Shown: piece by piece, positions 1 through 10,621 of the stretch | Layout: the number at the start of each line of letters is the position of its first letter | Numbering within the stretch: position 1 is the first letter of the stretch | From: Sulfuricaulis sp. | GTDB lineage: Bacteria; Pseudomonadota; Gammaproteobacteria; Acidiferrobacterales; Sulfurifustaceae | Reading direction: 5' to 3' | Length of the DNA: 64,000 nt | Assembly (NCBI RefSeq): GCF_024653915.1 | Contig: NZ_JANLGY010000005.1 | Span: 157,305 to 221,304 of the forward strand | Notes under the pieces: model-generated | The model's database searches: none | Seen by the model: only the letters and a program-made list of their open reading frames with translations | What the model was told of the DNA's origin: nothing | Made by a program: the position numbers and the translations under genes

Positions 1-558
1 TCCGACGTGGCCAATGCCGTGATCGACGGCACCGACGCCGTCATGTTGTCGGCCGAGACCGCCGTCGGCAAACATCCGGTGGCGGCGGTGATGGCCATGG
101 ATCGGGTGTGTCGCGTGGCGGAACAGGAGCCCGATGTCACGATGTCCGCGCATCGCATGCGCGCCATGTTCAAGCGCGTCGACGAAGCCATTGCCATGTG
201 TACCATGTATACCGCGAACCACCTTGACGTGAAGGCCATCGCTGCCCTTACAGAATCCGGGTCTACTGTTCTGTGGATGTCACGCATCAGTTCCGCGGTA
301 CCCATCTACGCCTTGACGAGCAAAGTCGAGACGCGTAGAAAGGTGAGCCTTTACCGCGGCGTATACCCCATCGCGTTCACCGTCACGACGTCGGATCATG
401 CGACGGTTAACAAGGAAGCGATCGATGAGTTGCGCCGCCTGGGTACCGTACGCGATGGCGATCTGGTCCTCATCACCAAGGGAGATTTGACCGGTGTTAT
501 GGGTGGCACCAATGCCATGAAGATTGCGATAGTGGGCAATCTTCCGGAATTTTCATAA
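1..558 (+). CDS. pyk: Pyruvate kinase, C-terminal part (start outside window)
   Basis: This is the 3' part of a pyruvate kinase gene; the reading frame is open from base 1, so the start lies upstream of the window. The enzyme converts phosphoenolpyruvate and ADP to pyruvate and ATP in the cytoplasm. The visible protein begins at the end of the catalytic barrel with the conserved segment GTDAVMLSAETAVGKHP, followed by the C domain that in many pyruvate kinases binds effectors, and ends with NAMKIAIVG near the terminus as is usual. The aldolase gene follows 48 bases later on the same strand, so the two are probably cotranscribed as a central-carbon operon. Confidence 0.93.
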   Translation, partial: SDVANAVIDGTDAVMLSAETAVGKHPVAAVMAMDRVCRVAEQEPDVTMSAHRMRAMFKRVDEAIAMCTMYTANHLDVKAIAALTESGSTVLWMSRISSAVPIYALTSKVETRRKVSLYRGVYPIAFTVTTSDHATVNKEAIDELRRLGTVRDGDLVLITKGDLTGVMGGTNAMKIAIVGNLPEFS

Positions 559-606
559 CCCATAAGACTTTTAATTTAATTAATAACGTATTGAGAGGAG
601 TTTGTC

Positions 607-1671
607 ATGGCACTCGTAACCCTGCGTCAACTGCTGGATCACGCCGCGGAACACACCTATGGCGTCCCGGCCTTCAACGTCAACAACATGGAACAGATGC
701 GCGCCATCATGGAAGCGGCGCACGAGACCGACAGCCCGGTGATCGTGCAGGCCTCGGCCGGCGCACGCAAGTACGCGGGCGCGCCGTTCCTGCGCCACCT
801 GATTCTGGCGGCGATTGAAGAGTGGCCGCATATCCCGGTGTGCATGCACCAGGACCACGGTTCGAGCCCGGCGGTATGCCAGCGCTCCATCCAGCTCGGC
901 TTCTCCTCCGTCATGATGGACGGCTCGCTGAAAGAAGACATGAAGACCCCGGCCAGCTATGAGTACAACGTTGACGTCACCAAGCGTGTCGTCGACATGG
1001 CGCACGCTTGCGGCGTCTCCGTGGAAGGCGAGCTCGGTTGTCTCGGTTCTCTTGAGACCGGCATGGCCGGTGAAGAGGACGGTTCCGGCGCCGAGGGCAA
1101 GCTCGATCATTCGCAGCTCCTGACCGACCCGGACGAGGCGGCGGATTTTGTGAAGAAGACCAAGGTCGACGCCCTCGCCATCGCCATCGGCACCAGCCAC
1201 GGCGCCTACAAGTTCACCCGTCCACCCACCGGCGACATTCTCGCCATCGAGCGCATCAAGGCCATTCACAAACGCATCCCGAACACGCATCTGGTGATGC
1301 ACGGTTCGAGCTCGGTGCCGCAGGAATGGCTGAAGATCATCAACACCTACGGCGGTGACATGGGCGAGACCTATGGCGTGCCCGTGGAAGAAATCGTGCA
1401 GGGCATCAAGCACGGTGTGCGCAAGGTCAATATCGACACCGATCTGCGCATGTCCTCGACCGGCGCCGTGCGCAAATTTCTTGCCGAAAACAAAAAGGAA
1501 TTCGACCCGCGCAAGTGGCTCGCTGCCTCGACCAAGGGCATGAAGGAAATCTGCAAGGCGCGCTATGAAATATTCGGTTGCGCCGGCCAGGCGTCCAAGA
1601 TCAAGCCGCTTTCGCTTGAGGCCATGACCACCCGCTACACCAAGGGCGAACTCGATCCCAAAGTGAACTGA
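607..1671 (+). CDS. fba: Class II fructose-bisphosphate aldolase (Calvin-cycle type)
   Basis: This 354-residue protein is a zinc-dependent class II aldolase, which joins dihydroxyacetone phosphate with glyceraldehyde 3-phosphate (or erythrose 4-phosphate in the Calvin cycle) and works in both glycolysis and CO2 fixation. The motif HQDHG at residues 81-85 carries the catalytic Asp and a zinc-binding His; [10 protein letters not shown] near the N terminus and the later ATSHGAYK-like and VMHGSSS segments match the family. Length is as expected for the CbbA subtype. A GAGGAG ribosome site at 595-600 sets the start. It lies between pyk and the cbb cluster, which supports a role in carbon fixation and gluconeogenesis. 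Confidence 0.95.
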   Translation: MALVTLRQLLDHAAEHTYGVPAFNVNNMEQMRAIMEAAHETDSPVIVQASAGARKYAGAPFLRHLILAAIEEWPHIPVCMHQDHGSSPAVCQRSIQLGFSSVMMDGSLKEDMKTPASYEYNVDVTKRVVDMAHACGVSVEGELGCLGSLETGMAGEEDGSGAEGKLDHSQLLTDPDEAADFVKKTKVDALAIAIGTSHGAYKFTRPPTGDILAIERIKAIHKRIPNTHLVMHGSSSVPQEWLKIINTYGGDMGETYGVPVEEIVQGIKHGVRKVNIDTDLRMSSTGAVRKFLAENKKEFDPRKWLAASTKGMKEICKARYEIFGCAGQASKIKPLSLEAMTTRYTKGELDPKVN

Positions 1672-1689
1672 GTGCGCGCGTAGCGCGCC

Positions 1690-1742
1690 TCGGCTCGTCT
1701 CCCTCTCCCCTTGCGGGAGAGGGAATGAGGGTGAGGGGTGGA
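1690..1742. repeat. C/G-rich imperfect hairpin repeat after fba
   Basis: The stretch contains ctctcccc-ttgc-gggagagg and further gagggtgagggg runs. Similar C-tract/G-tract palindromes occur at 6345-6390 and 13370-13402, all in intergenic positions. They look like members of a dispersed intergenic repeat family; no function can be read from them. Confidence 0.5.
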
Positions 1743-1763
1743 TGGTGCTGCTGAAGTAACAAT

Positions 1764-1792
1764 AAAAAGGGGCGGGCAACCGCCCCTTTTTT
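1764..1792 (+). terminator. Rho-independent terminator after fba
   Basis: A stem formed by aaaaaggggcgg and ccgcccctttttt with loop gcaa, ending in a run of six T. It ends the pyk-fba transcript. The A-tract on the left side may let it work on the minus strand too. Confidence 0.85.
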
Positions 1793-1831
1793 GCGTTTGC
1801 GAAGCACGGCGTCTCGGCCTATGGTTAAATA

Positions 1832-2230
1832 ATGATGATGCATCGCACCAAATATCCCTGCCCGTGCTGCGGGCATCAGGTGTATCTGCACCAGCCTGGC
1901 AATCACGAGAAATGCCCTATTTGCCTGTGGGAAGACGATCTCGCGCAGCTGCGGTTTCCGCGCATGCCGGGCAGCGCCAATCACGTTTCACTCGAACAGG
2001 GTCAGCAGAACTTCGCGGAACTGGGTGTCGCCGAACGACGTTACCGCGGCGAAGGACGCACGCCCTTCGAGGAAGAACCGCGCGATTCCAGCTGGCGCCC
2101 GCTCGACCCGTCGCATGACAATATCGAAGAGCCGACACGCGGCGTGGATTACGCGAATTCCTACCCCCTGGCCGATACCACCGTCCTTTACTATTGGCGC
2201 AAAACCTACTGGCGCAAGCTCGCGAGCTGA
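1832..2230 (+). CDS. CPCC-type cysteine-rich protein
   Basis: A 132-residue soluble protein with the N-terminal motif YPCPCCGHQVY and a second pair CPICLW, which together look like a four-cysteine zinc-ribbon or knuckle. The following GSANHVSLEQGQQNFAELG segment is typical of the CPCC domain family, small bacterial proteins of unknown role. Three Met codons in a row open the frame (1832-1840), so the exact start is uncertain by one or two residues. It stands alone between the fba terminator and the convergent cbbR gene. Function is not known; zinc binding is inferred from the cysteines. Confidence 0.7.
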   Translation: MMMHRTKYPCPCCGHQVYLHQPGNHEKCPICLWEDDLAQLRFPRMPGSANHVSLEQGQQNFAELGVAERRYRGEGRTPFEEEPRDSSWRPLDPSHDNIEEPTRGVDYANSYPLADTTVLYYWRKTYWRKLAS

Positions 2231-2233
2231 AGG

Positions 2234-3178
2234 TCAGCGCCGTTTCCGCTGACCCGGAGAAGTGGGTGACGGTGTCACCACCCCGATTAATGCGCGTGCC
2301 TCCTTGAGCATGAAATCTTTGAATGCCTCGGCCACGCCCGAGAGGCGTTTACCCTTGCGGTGCACCATGTACCAGTGGCGCATGATGGGAAACTCGGCGA
2401 CGTCCAGCTCCACCAACCGCTTCAGCTCCAGTTCCTGTTCAATCGTGGCGCGTGATAGCAGCCCCAAGCCCAGCCCTGCCTGCACGCTTTGTTTGATGGC
2501 CTCGTTGCTGCCGACTTCCATGCCTGTTTTAAGCTGAATTTCACGCTCGGTGAAGAAGCGCTCCATGGCGATGCGCGTGCCGGAGCCCGGTTCGCGCACG
2601 AGAAAGACCTCGTCCTGCAGGCGCTTCAGCGGTATTTTTTTCTGCTTCGCCAATGCATGTTCCGGGGGCGCGACAATGACCAGCGGGTTTTCCATGAAGT
2701 CCGCAGCTTTGACATCGGCCTCGGCCGGTGGCTGGCCCATGATGACGAGGTCCACGGTATTTTCCGAAAGCTGTTGCAGCAGGATTTCGCGGTTGGTGAC
2801 ATCCAGGCTGACCGTTATCTCCGGGAAACGACGCGAGAAAGTCCCGAGCAGGGTGGGGATGAAGTAGTTGGCCGTGGTGGCCACGGAAATGCGCAGCTTT
2901 CCACCGGCCAGTCCCTTCATCCGGTTCAGAACCGCTTCAAGTTCGTCCAGTTGTTGGGAAATATTGCGCGCATAGCCGAGTACCTCCTGGCCCGCCTCCG
3001 TAAGATGGACGCTCTTCCCCAGTTGCTCGAAGAGGGCCAGCCCCAGATGTGTCTCGAGCAGTTTCACCTGCATGGACACGGCCGGCTGGGTGAGAAAAAG
3101 CTCTTCGGCTGCGCGGGTAAAGTTCAGATGCCGTGCGACGGATTCAAAGACCTTGAGTTGGCGCAGCGTCAGGTGCAA
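2234..3178 (-). CDS. cbbR: LysR-type regulator of the cbb genes
   Basis: This 314-residue protein has an N-terminal winged helix-turn-helix (about residues 1-60: LRQLKVFESVARHLNFTRAAEELFLTQPAVSMQVKLLE, shown here only as its start LRQLKVFESVARHLN) and a C-terminal LysR effector domain. It is transcribed away from cbbL, from which it is separated by about 135 bases holding inverted repeats, the classic arrangement for CbbR, the activator of RuBisCO genes that responds to metabolites such as NADPH or phosphoenolpyruvate. The family resemblance to CbbR and the position make the assignment strong; the effector cannot be read from the sequence. Confidence 0.9.
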   Translation of the reverse strand: MHLTLRQLKVFESVARHLNFTRAAEELFLTQPAVSMQVKLLETHLGLALFEQLGKSVHLTEAGQEVLGYARNISQQLDELEAVLNRMKGLAGGKLRISVATTANYFIPTLLGTFSRRFPEITVSLDVTNREILLQQLSENTVDLVIMGQPPAEADVKAADFMENPLVIVAPPEHALAKQKKIPLKRLQDEVFLVREPGSGTRIAMERFFTEREIQLKTGMEVGSNEAIKQSVQAGLGLGLLSRATIEQELELKRLVELDVAEFPIMRHWYMVHRKGKRLSGVAEAFKDFMLKEARALIGVVTPSPTSPGQRKRR

Positions 3179-3193
3179 AGTATGCCCCCAGGG

Positions 3194-3246
3194 TTAGTAT
3201 AAGCAAAAGCTTATCATAACAATTAATAAATGTGAGTGTTATTTAT
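3194..3246. promoter_or_regulatory. Likely CbbR operator region between cbbR and cbbL
   Basis: Two inverted repeats lie between the divergent genes. The first, 3194-3219, is ttagtataagc-aaaa-gcttatcataa with nine of eleven positions paired. The second has ataaat at 3226-3231 and atttat at 3241-3246. AT-rich dyads of the T-N11-A type are what LysR proteins bind, and this is where CbbR is known to act in other autotrophs. The exact promoter elements are not clear. Confidence 0.6.
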
Positions 3247-3268
3247 GATTGGGGCGCTATAGGGTTAG

Positions 3269-4798
<1,530 letters not shown>

Positions 4799-4819
4799 TT
4801 AATTTCAGGAGAAGCCATT

Positions 4820-5254
4820 ATGATGACCAATCAAGGTAATCGCATCACACAAGGGCAGTTTTCGTTTCTGCCCGACCTGACGGATGCGCAGATCACCGCC
4901 CAAATCAAGTACGCCCTGAGCAAGGGCTGGGCGCTGGGCGTGGAGTACACCGACGATCCGCACCCGCGCAACACCTATTGGGAAATGTTCGGCAGACCGA
5001 TGTTCGACCTGAAAGATCCCGCCGGGATTTTAATGGAGATCAACAACTGCCGTAAGACATTCCCGAATCACTACATCCGCGTCACCGCGTTCAGTGCCGT
5101 GCGTGGAATAGAGAGCGTGACCATGTCGTACATCGTGAATCGTCCCAAAAAAGAGCCGGGCTTCGGTCTGGTGCGCCAGGAAACGAGTGGCCGTACCATG
5201 CGTTACACCATTCATTCTTACGCCACCGACAAGCCAGAGAATGAGCGCTATTAA
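4820..5254 (+). CDS. cbbS: RuBisCO small subunit, red type
   Basis: A 144-residue small subunit that caps the L8S8 RuBisCO complex. It opens with the conserved [15 protein letters not shown] segment, and contains [13 protein letters not shown] and [13 protein letters not shown]. It is longer at the C terminus than green-type small subunits; this extension forms the hairpins that help red-type enzymes assemble. It follows cbbL by 21 bases with its own AGGAG site and must be translated in step with it. A strong hairpin lies after its stop. Confidence 0.96.
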   Translation: MMTNQGNRITQGQFSFLPDLTDAQITAQIKYALSKGWALGVEYTDDPHPRNTYWEMFGRPMFDLKDPAGILMEINNCRKTFPNHYIRVTAFSAVRGIESVTMSYIVNRPKKEPGFGLVRQETSGRTMRYTIHSYATDKPENERY

Positions 5255-5284
5255 TCGGCTGTTCCTGTAGTAGTTATCTGCTGT

Positions 5285-5313
5285 ACACCCGGGGCGAGCG
5301 CCCCGGGTGTTTT
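5285..5313 (+). terminator. Hairpin terminator between cbbS and cbbX
   Basis: An 11-base-pair perfect stem, acacccggggc with gccccgggtgt around loop gagc, followed by three T. The short T-run suggests partial termination, which would make cbbLS mRNA more abundant than the downstream cbbX message. Confidence 0.75.
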
Positions 5314-5357
5314 ACCTGCCAACTCCGGCATCTTTATCTAAGCGATGAGGCCACACC

Positions 5358-6299
5358 ATGTCGCCGAACGATTCCAAAACCACGACGAACGATGTCCATG
5401 TCGATCTCGACGCCGAATTTCAGGCCTCGAATATCCAGGAACTGCTCGATCAGCTCGATGCCGAGCTAATCGGTTTAAAACCCGTCAAGACCCGCATCCG
5501 CGAGACCGCAGCGCTGCTGCTGGTCGATCGCGTGCGCCAGAAAATGGGCCTGACCGCCGGCGCGCCCAGCCTGCACATGTGTTTCACCGGCAATCCCGGC
5601 ACCGGCAAGACCACGGTGGCCATGCGCATGGGTGAAATCCTCAAGCGCCTCGGTTATGTGCGCGAGGGCCATCTGGTTACCGTCACGCGCGACGATCTGG
5701 TTGGCCAATATATCGGCCACACTGCGCCCAAGACCAAGGAAGTCATCAAGAAGGCCATGGGCGGCGTGCTGTTCATCGACGAGGCCTATTATCTCTACAA
5801 GCCCGAGAACGAGCGTGACTACGGCGCGGAATCCATTGAGATCCTGCTGCAGGTCATGGAAAACAACCGCGACGATCTGGTTGTGATCCTGGCGGGCTAC
5901 AAGGACCGCATGGACAAGTTTTTCCACAGCAACCCGGGCATGCGCTCGCGTGTCGCGCACCACATCGACTTCCCGGACTACAGCCCGGGCGAATTGCTTA
6001 GCATCGCCAAGCTCATGCTGGCGGATCAGAATTACCGTTTCAGCGCCGAGAGCGAAAAGGCGTTCGGTGAATACATCAAGCTGCGCATGAAGCTCGAACA
6101 TTTCGCCAATGCGCGCTCGGTGCGCAATGCGTTGGACCGCGCGCGTCTGCGCCAGGCCAATCGCCTGTTCCTCGGGGCCAAGAAAAATCTCTCCAAGATC
6201 GACCTCATGACACTCGAAGCCGAAGACATACTCGCAAGTCGCGTATTCAAGGAAGGCGCGCTCGATCTCGATGGCGATGAGGGCGCAGATCGGTCGTAG
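5358..6299 (+). CDS. cbbX: CbbX, red-type RuBisCO activase (AAA+)
   Basis: A 313-residue AAA+ ATPase. Walker A is GNPGTGKTT at residues 79-87 and Walker B is [11 protein letters not shown] at about 133-143; an arginine-finger region follows ([15 protein letters not shown]). CbbX hexamers pull on the C terminus of red-type RuBisCO large chains to release inhibitory sugar phosphates, using RuBP as an effector. Its position right after cbbLS and the red-type nature of those subunits agree. A GATGAGG site precedes the start. CbbQ-type activases go with form IA or II enzymes and lack this sequence pattern. Confidence 0.95.
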   Translation: MSPNDSKTTTNDVHVDLDAEFQASNIQELLDQLDAELIGLKPVKTRIRETAALLLVDRVRQKMGLTAGAPSLHMCFTGNPGTGKTTVAMRMGEILKRLGYVREGHLVTVTRDDLVGQYIGHTAPKTKEVIKKAMGGVLFIDEAYYLYKPENERDYGAESIEILLQVMENNRDDLVVILAGYKDRMDKFFHSNPGMRSRVAHHIDFPDYSPGELLSIAKLMLADQNYRFSAESEKAFGEYIKLRMKLEHFANARSVRNALDRARLRQANRLFLGAKKNLSKIDLMTLEAEDILASRVFKEGALDLDGDEGADRS

Positions 6300-6344
6300 G
6301 CGACTGCGATTAATCTCCCCATGAGCGCAAGAAGCATTTGCCCA

Positions 6345-6390
6345 CTCGCCCTTACCCTCCCTCCCTCTCCCGGAGGGAGGGAGAGGCGAG
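6345..6390. repeat. Intergenic G/C-tract hairpin
   Basis: ctcgcc at 6345 and ggcgag at 6385 close a long hairpin whose arms are tandem ccct and aggg tracts. It belongs with the similar elements near 1702 and 13380. The hairpin lies just upstream of the small unknown gene at 6422. Confidence 0.55.
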
Positions 6391-6421
6391 CTGTTATCCG
6401 CTACGCGCGCACTTTTTCACT

Positions 6422-6739
6422 TTGAATCTCAACGAACTCCACGCCTTAATCAGCAAAGCCCTCGCGCAAGCGCCGGGCGTTGCCCCCTTGCATGGTCTCG
6501 CGGTTGAGGCGGTACGCATGGCCGACATGACCGGTTGGGCGACCGGGCCAATCGATCCGCAGGGGAAAGTCGCCGCTGCCTTCGAATTACTTAAACTGCA
6601 AGTCCGACAGCGTTTCGATGAATCGCAGAGCCGCGAGCTGGCGGAGTTGCACGACGCGATCGGAGACCTGCTCGTCGCCATCGCCACTCACGACGACGAT
6701 CTCAATCCGGATGGGATCGGTGCATCCGAAGACGACTGA
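6422..6739 (+). CDS. Small unknown protein downstream of cbbX
   Basis: I do not recognise this protein. The TTG at 6422 is the likely start, giving 105 residues; the open frame extends further upstream to 6338, but that part runs through a hairpin repeat and encodes an Arg/Pro-rich stretch unlike protein. The product is soluble, helical and acidic at the C terminus (HDDDLNPDGIGASEDD), with LNELHALISKALAQ at the start. It follows cbbX on the same strand, so a role tied to carbon fixation is possible but not shown. Confidence 0.55.
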   Translation: MNLNELHALISKALAQAPGVAPLHGLAVEAVRMADMTGWATGPIDPQGKVAAAFELLKLQVRQRFDESQSRELAELHDAIGDLLVAIATHDDDLNPDGIGASEDD

Positions 6740-6837
6740 CAGTCAGCAGCGGCGATTGCGACCCGGATGTCGGGAAATGCTGTGCGCGGGTTGATGCGAT
6801 ATTGGATTTACCACATCCGGTGCGGAGGACGGGAAAC

Positions 6838-7671
6838 ATGCCACTGATACATGCTGCTGACCTGCTCGATCACGCTCGTAACATGGGCTACCGCGTACCC
6901 GCCTTTGAACTGACGAACCTGGATCACATTGTTCCCATCGTCGAGGCGGCGGAGCACACCGCCACGCCGGTGATACTGATATTTTCAGCCGAGTCCGGGC
7001 GCTCGTTCACCCCGGCGCTGGCCGCCGCAGTTGCCGCCGCGCGCGAAACGGCGATACCGGTGGTGATAGAGGCGCGTACGTCGTCAGATAGCGATGTCGT
7101 TGCCGGCGCCATCCGCGGCGGCGCCAACAGCATCTTGCTCAGCCAGGCGGCCGACACGCCACCAGAACAGGTCGAGACGGCGATACAGCTTGCGAGTGCC
7201 AGCGGAGTGCCGCTATTTGTTTCGTGCGACACCTCCACGTCGACCCACTACCGGGATTACCGCCGGTTACCAGCCTCTCACAAAACTGCCTATGCCGAGG
7301 CTGAACGTGGCCTTGTCGAGTCCAGTGGGAACGGACGTGCCGCGCAAGCGCTTGCTGCTTGTCGGCCCTGGCTCGAGGTCGAGCACCTCATCGTCTACAA
7401 CGTCAAGGATGGCTGTGACGTACGCTTCGTCGAGAAAATGATGGCCCACGGCCGCACAGTGCTCAGCGCCATTCCCGGCGTGCGGCGCGTGTTCACCGGC
7501 CGCGCCTTGCGTCGCGACGACCGTTATCAATATTGCTGGCTGGTGCGCTTCGCGAATCCAGCCGTGGTAGCTAGCTACCGTGACCATCCGGATCACGTCG
7601 CCTTTGCCAATACGCAGTTCCGACCCGTCGCCGCCGACCGGATCAGTATTGATTTCGAATCCGCGGAATAG
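6838..7671 (+). CDS. Degenerate class II aldolase domain fused to a Dabb domain
   Basis: The start at 6838 is set by a GGAGG site at 6825; the frame upstream is not needed. Residues 1 to about 170 follow the class II aldolase pattern (DLLDHARNMGYRVPAFELTN resembles the N terminus of the fba product), but the HxDHG metal and catalytic motif is absent: the matching stretch reads EARTSSDSDVVAGAI. Residues of about 180-277 form a second domain with LIVYNVKDGCD, IPGVRRVFTG and ASYRDHPDHVAF, the pattern of stress-responsive A/B barrel (Dabb) proteins. The protein therefore probably lacks aldolase activity and may bind a sugar phosphate or act as a regulator. It lies in the same direction as cbbLSX. 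Confidence 0.65.
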   Translation: MPLIHAADLLDHARNMGYRVPAFELTNLDHIVPIVEAAEHTATPVILIFSAESGRSFTPALAAAVAAARETAIPVVIEARTSSDSDVVAGAIRGGANSILLSQAADTPPEQVETAIQLASASGVPLFVSCDTSTSTHYRDYRRLPASHKTAYAEAERGLVESSGNGRAAQALAACRPWLEVEHLIVYNVKDGCDVRFVEKMMAHGRTVLSAIPGVRRVFTGRALRRDDRYQYCWLVRFANPAVVASYRDHPDHVAFANTQFRPVAADRISIDFESAE

Positions 7672-7858
7672 GGTGCACCATCTCCTCGGCGACCGGTGCG
7701 CAGGAACTTGTCGTTAGACAGGATGTCGCAGTGGCCAGACTGCCGGGGTGATGCAAAGCCGGGCCTGATTCCCTTCCCGGGTTTCCTCCATTCGTGGATA
7801 ATTGTGTTTCTACTGATCGCTATTTGGCGTCGCTGACCGCTGTTTTGGAGTCAACAGG

Positions 7859-9817
7859 ATGACGCAAGGAAGCCTGCACGAATCGCCTTCGAGGTTGGCT
7901 GAGAAGGGGCTGCTGTTGTTCGTCGCGTTGCTGATGCTGGTCGCGCTCGGAATTTTCACCGCGACCCGGATCGTACTGGCGCTCTATACGGGCATGGACA
8001 GCGTCCCGCTGTCTGGCTGGCCGCGTTTCCTCTTCTTCGGGCTGTGGTTCGATGTCGCCACCCTGTGTTATCTGCTGGTGCCGTTTCTGTTGTACGAAGC
8101 CGCGTTCGGAAACCGCTGGCGACCGTCAGGCTGGCAGCGCTGGGTGCGCTACGGGGTGTTCTGGTTCGTGACGGCGGCGCTGTTGTTCAACGCCCTGGCC
8201 GAACTGCTGTTCTGGATCGAGTTTGAAACGCGCTTCAATTTCATTGCCGTGGATTATCTCGTGTACACGCGCGAGGTCATCGGCAATATCCGCGAGTCTT
8301 ATCCAGTATCGCTGTTGCTGCTGGCTGTGGCGGGGCTGGCCGCCCTGTTGACCTGGGCGCTGCGCGGCCCGCTGGCGCGTGCGTTCGGCGTGCGCCTCGC
8401 ACGCGGTGCACGCCGCCGCCTGCTGTTGGCCGCCGTACTTCTGCCGTTTGCCAGCGGCCTGCTCGCCAACGTCGACCAGATGTATGGCCACGGCAACAAT
8501 TACGTTGAGGAGCTTTCCGGGAACGGCCTGTTTACTTTCATGGCCGCGTTTCGGCGCAATGTACTCGATTACGAGCGCTGGTATGTCACGATGCCGCAGG
8601 ATAAAGCGGACCGTATCCTGCATGACCTCGGTGTCGAGCGCGTACCGCTTTCGGTCCTGCTCAAAAAACGCCACACGGTTCCCGAGGCACTGGAACCTAC
8701 CCCCGATTTTCTCCTTCGCCGGCCGCGCCATATCGTGTTGATCACGGTCGAGAGCCTGTCCGCGGAATATCTCGGCAGTTACGGCTCGAAACAGGGCCTG
8801 ACGCCACGCCTTGACGACCTGGCGCGCCAAGGCGTGCAGTTCGACCGCGTGCTGGCCACGGGTACCCGCACGGTGCGCGGGCTGGAGGCGCTGTCGCTGG
8901 GCACGCCGCCGGTGCCGGGGCAGGCCATCGTGCGCCGGCCCCACAACGAGCATCTCACCACGATCGGCGAAATGCTCGAGCATCTGGGTTTCACGACTTC
9001 TTTCGTGTATGGCGGTTACGGCTACTTCGATAACATGAATGCTTATTTCGCCGGCAATGACTACATCACCCACGACCGCACGGACTTCCCCAAGGAGTCG
9101 GTAATTTTCGAGAACGTCTGGGGTGTGGCCGACGAAGTCCTGTTCAACAATGCTTTGCCCCTGCTCGACAAGACCGGAAGTAACGGCAAGCGTTTTTTCA
9201 TGCACATAATGACGACCTCCAATCACCGCCCCTATACCTACCCGGACGGGCGTATCGATATTCCCTCGCCCGGCGGGCGCGAGGGCGGAGTCAAGTACAC
9301 GGACTACGCCATCGGCCAGTTCATCGCGCAGGCGCGCCGGCATCCCTGGTTTGACGACACGCTGTTCGTGATCATCGCCGATCACTGCGCCTCGGTCTCC
9401 GGCAAGACTGAGCTGCCGGTGGCGAAATACCATATCCCGCTCATTCTCTACGGTCCCAAGATCGTCAAACCGAGCCGCTTTTCACGAATGGTTTCGCAGA
9501 TCGACGTGCCGCCCACTCTTTTTGCCATGCTCGGAGTGGAAGGCGACGATCATTATTTCGGCAACCCGGTTCACGAGCAGACGTTGACGGGAGAACGCGC
9601 GTTCATCAGCAATTATCAATCGCTCGGTTATTACAAGCACGACATCCTCACCGTGCTCAAACCCAAGCGCAAAATAGAAAGTTACCGAATCGATCCGAAG
9701 ACCTTCGAAGCCACGCCCGCGCCGATCAGCGAGACGTTGCGCGACGAGGCCATCGCCTACTACCAGACGGCCTCCCTGGCTTTCAAGCGCGACAAACTCA
9801 AGGCGCCGGGCTACTGA
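7859..9817 (+). CDS. LTA synthase-like membrane sulfatase/phosphoglycerol transferase
   Basis: A 652-residue inner membrane protein. The first 200 residues hold about five hydrophobic segments; the rest is a periplasmic sulfatase-fold domain with the metal-binding opening ITVESLSAEYLGSYG, a likely nucleophile Thr in ATGTRTVRGLEAL and the late metal site IIADHCAS. Proteins of this group transfer phosphoglycerol or phosphoethanolamine to periplasmic glycans or lipids. It overlaps closely with the PAP2 phosphatase that follows one base later, so the two probably work on the same lipid-linked substrates. The exact acceptor is not known. Confidence 0.85.
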   Translation: MTQGSLHESPSRLAEKGLLLFVALLMLVALGIFTATRIVLALYTGMDSVPLSGWPRFLFFGLWFDVATLCYLLVPFLLYEAAFGNRWRPSGWQRWVRYGVFWFVTAALLFNALAELLFWIEFETRFNFIAVDYLVYTREVIGNIRESYPVSLLLLAVAGLAALLTWALRGPLARAFGVRLARGARRRLLLAAVLLPFASGLLANVDQMYGHGNNYVEELSGNGLFTFMAAFRRNVLDYERWYVTMPQDKADRILHDLGVERVPLSVLLKKRHTVPEALEPTPDFLLRRPRHIVLITVESLSAEYLGSYGSKQGLTPRLDDLARQGVQFDRVLATGTRTVRGLEALSLGTPPVPGQAIVRRPHNEHLTTIGEMLEHLGFTTSFVYGGYGYFDNMNAYFAGNDYITHDRTDFPKESVIFENVWGVADEVLFNNALPLLDKTGSNGKRFFMHIMTTSNHRPYTYPDGRIDIPSPGGREGGVKYTDYAIGQFIAQARRHPWFDDTLFVIIADHCASVSGKTELPVAKYHIPLILYGPKIVKPSRFSRMVSQIDVPPTLFAMLGVEGDDHYFGNPVHEQTLTGERAFISNYQSLGYYKHDILTVLKPKRKIESYRIDPKTFEATPAPISETLRDEAIAYYQTASLAFKRDKLKAPGY

Positions 9818-9818
9818 C

Positions 9819-10535
9819 GTGCAGCCAGCCGGCACGCGTCTGTCCAACCCTGTTCCCAATAACCTTCGTGAACTGTGGTGGTTGGCGGGTGCGTTGGCGC
9901 TGATTTTTTTGCTTGCCCGCTACACCCCGCTAGACCATGCCCTGACCGGTCTTTTCTATGATCCCGCCACGCGTGGTTTTCCCCTGCGCGACGCGGCCTT
10001 CTGGGCGGTGATCATGCATACCGGGCTCAAGTACCTGAGCGTGGCGGCATGGTTCGCGTTGCTGGCGTACTGGATCACTCTCCGGGGTCACCGATCCCGG
10101 CAGCCATTGCGCCGGGCCATCGGGTTCACGCTGCTGGTGGCGCTGCTGGCCTCACTTTCCGTTTCATCCCTGCGCGCGCTTTCCGCGCACAGCTGCCCGT
10201 GGGAATTAAGCCTGTTTGGCGGAACCGCCGATTATTTCCGCTTCTTCGATGCCGTGCCTCTGAATCCCGGCTCAGGTCGTTGCGCCCCGAGCGGGCATGC
10301 CGCGTCCGGATTCGTCTGGCTCACTGCCTGGATCGCCCTGCGCGGCGTCGATCGCACGAAGGCGCGTTTCGCGCTGGTGTTCGCTCTGGCACTTGGTTTT
10401 CTGACCGGCCTGACCCAGCTCGCGCGCGGCGCGCACTTTCTTTCGCACGTACTGCTCACGGCGTGGGTGTGTTTCGCTGCTGCCTGGGTGTGTGACTGGG
10501 CATACAGGATGTGGGGCAAGAAACGCAATAATTAA
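9819..10535 (+). CDS. PAP2-family membrane phosphatase
   Basis: A 238-residue membrane protein with a GTG start one base after the sulfatase stop, so translation is coupled. It has about five membrane segments. PAP2 active-site motifs are visible as CAPSGHAASGF near residue 150 and ARGAHFLSHVLLTAW near residue 200; the first motif is less clear, with SAHSCPWE in the expected place. PAP2 enzymes remove phosphate from lipid pyrophosphates, phosphatidylglycerophosphate or lipid A. Together with the upstream transferase it likely modifies envelope lipids. The substrate cannot be assigned. Confidence 0.85.
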   Translation: MQPAGTRLSNPVPNNLRELWWLAGALALIFLLARYTPLDHALTGLFYDPATRGFPLRDAAFWAVIMHTGLKYLSVAAWFALLAYWITLRGHRSRQPLRRAIGFTLLVALLASLSVSSLRALSAHSCPWELSLFGGTADYFRFFDAVPLNPGSGRCAPSGHAASGFVWLTAWIALRGVDRTKARFALVFALALGFLTGLTQLARGAHFLSHVLLTAWVCFAAAWVCDWAYRMWGKKRNN

Positions 10536-10621
10536 AGAAAAATCACGCCTCCCCTTTTAATTGGTTATAATTTTGCCGCCTCGTCTGACCAGACGACCAC
10601 TCGAGATTTCCGACCCTAGCA

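Noticed and set aside
580..1779. A 399-codon minus-strand open frame
   Set aside because: It overlies the clear aldolase gene and its terminator, and its product looks like no protein.
5358..6299. CbbQ rather than CbbX
   Set aside because: CbbQ belongs with form IA or II enzymes and a CbbO partner; here the large and small subunits are red-type and no cbbO is present.
8126..9433. A 435-codon minus-strand open frame
   Set aside because: Shadow of the sulfatase gene; rich in Arg, Gln and His as mirror frames in GC-rich DNA are.
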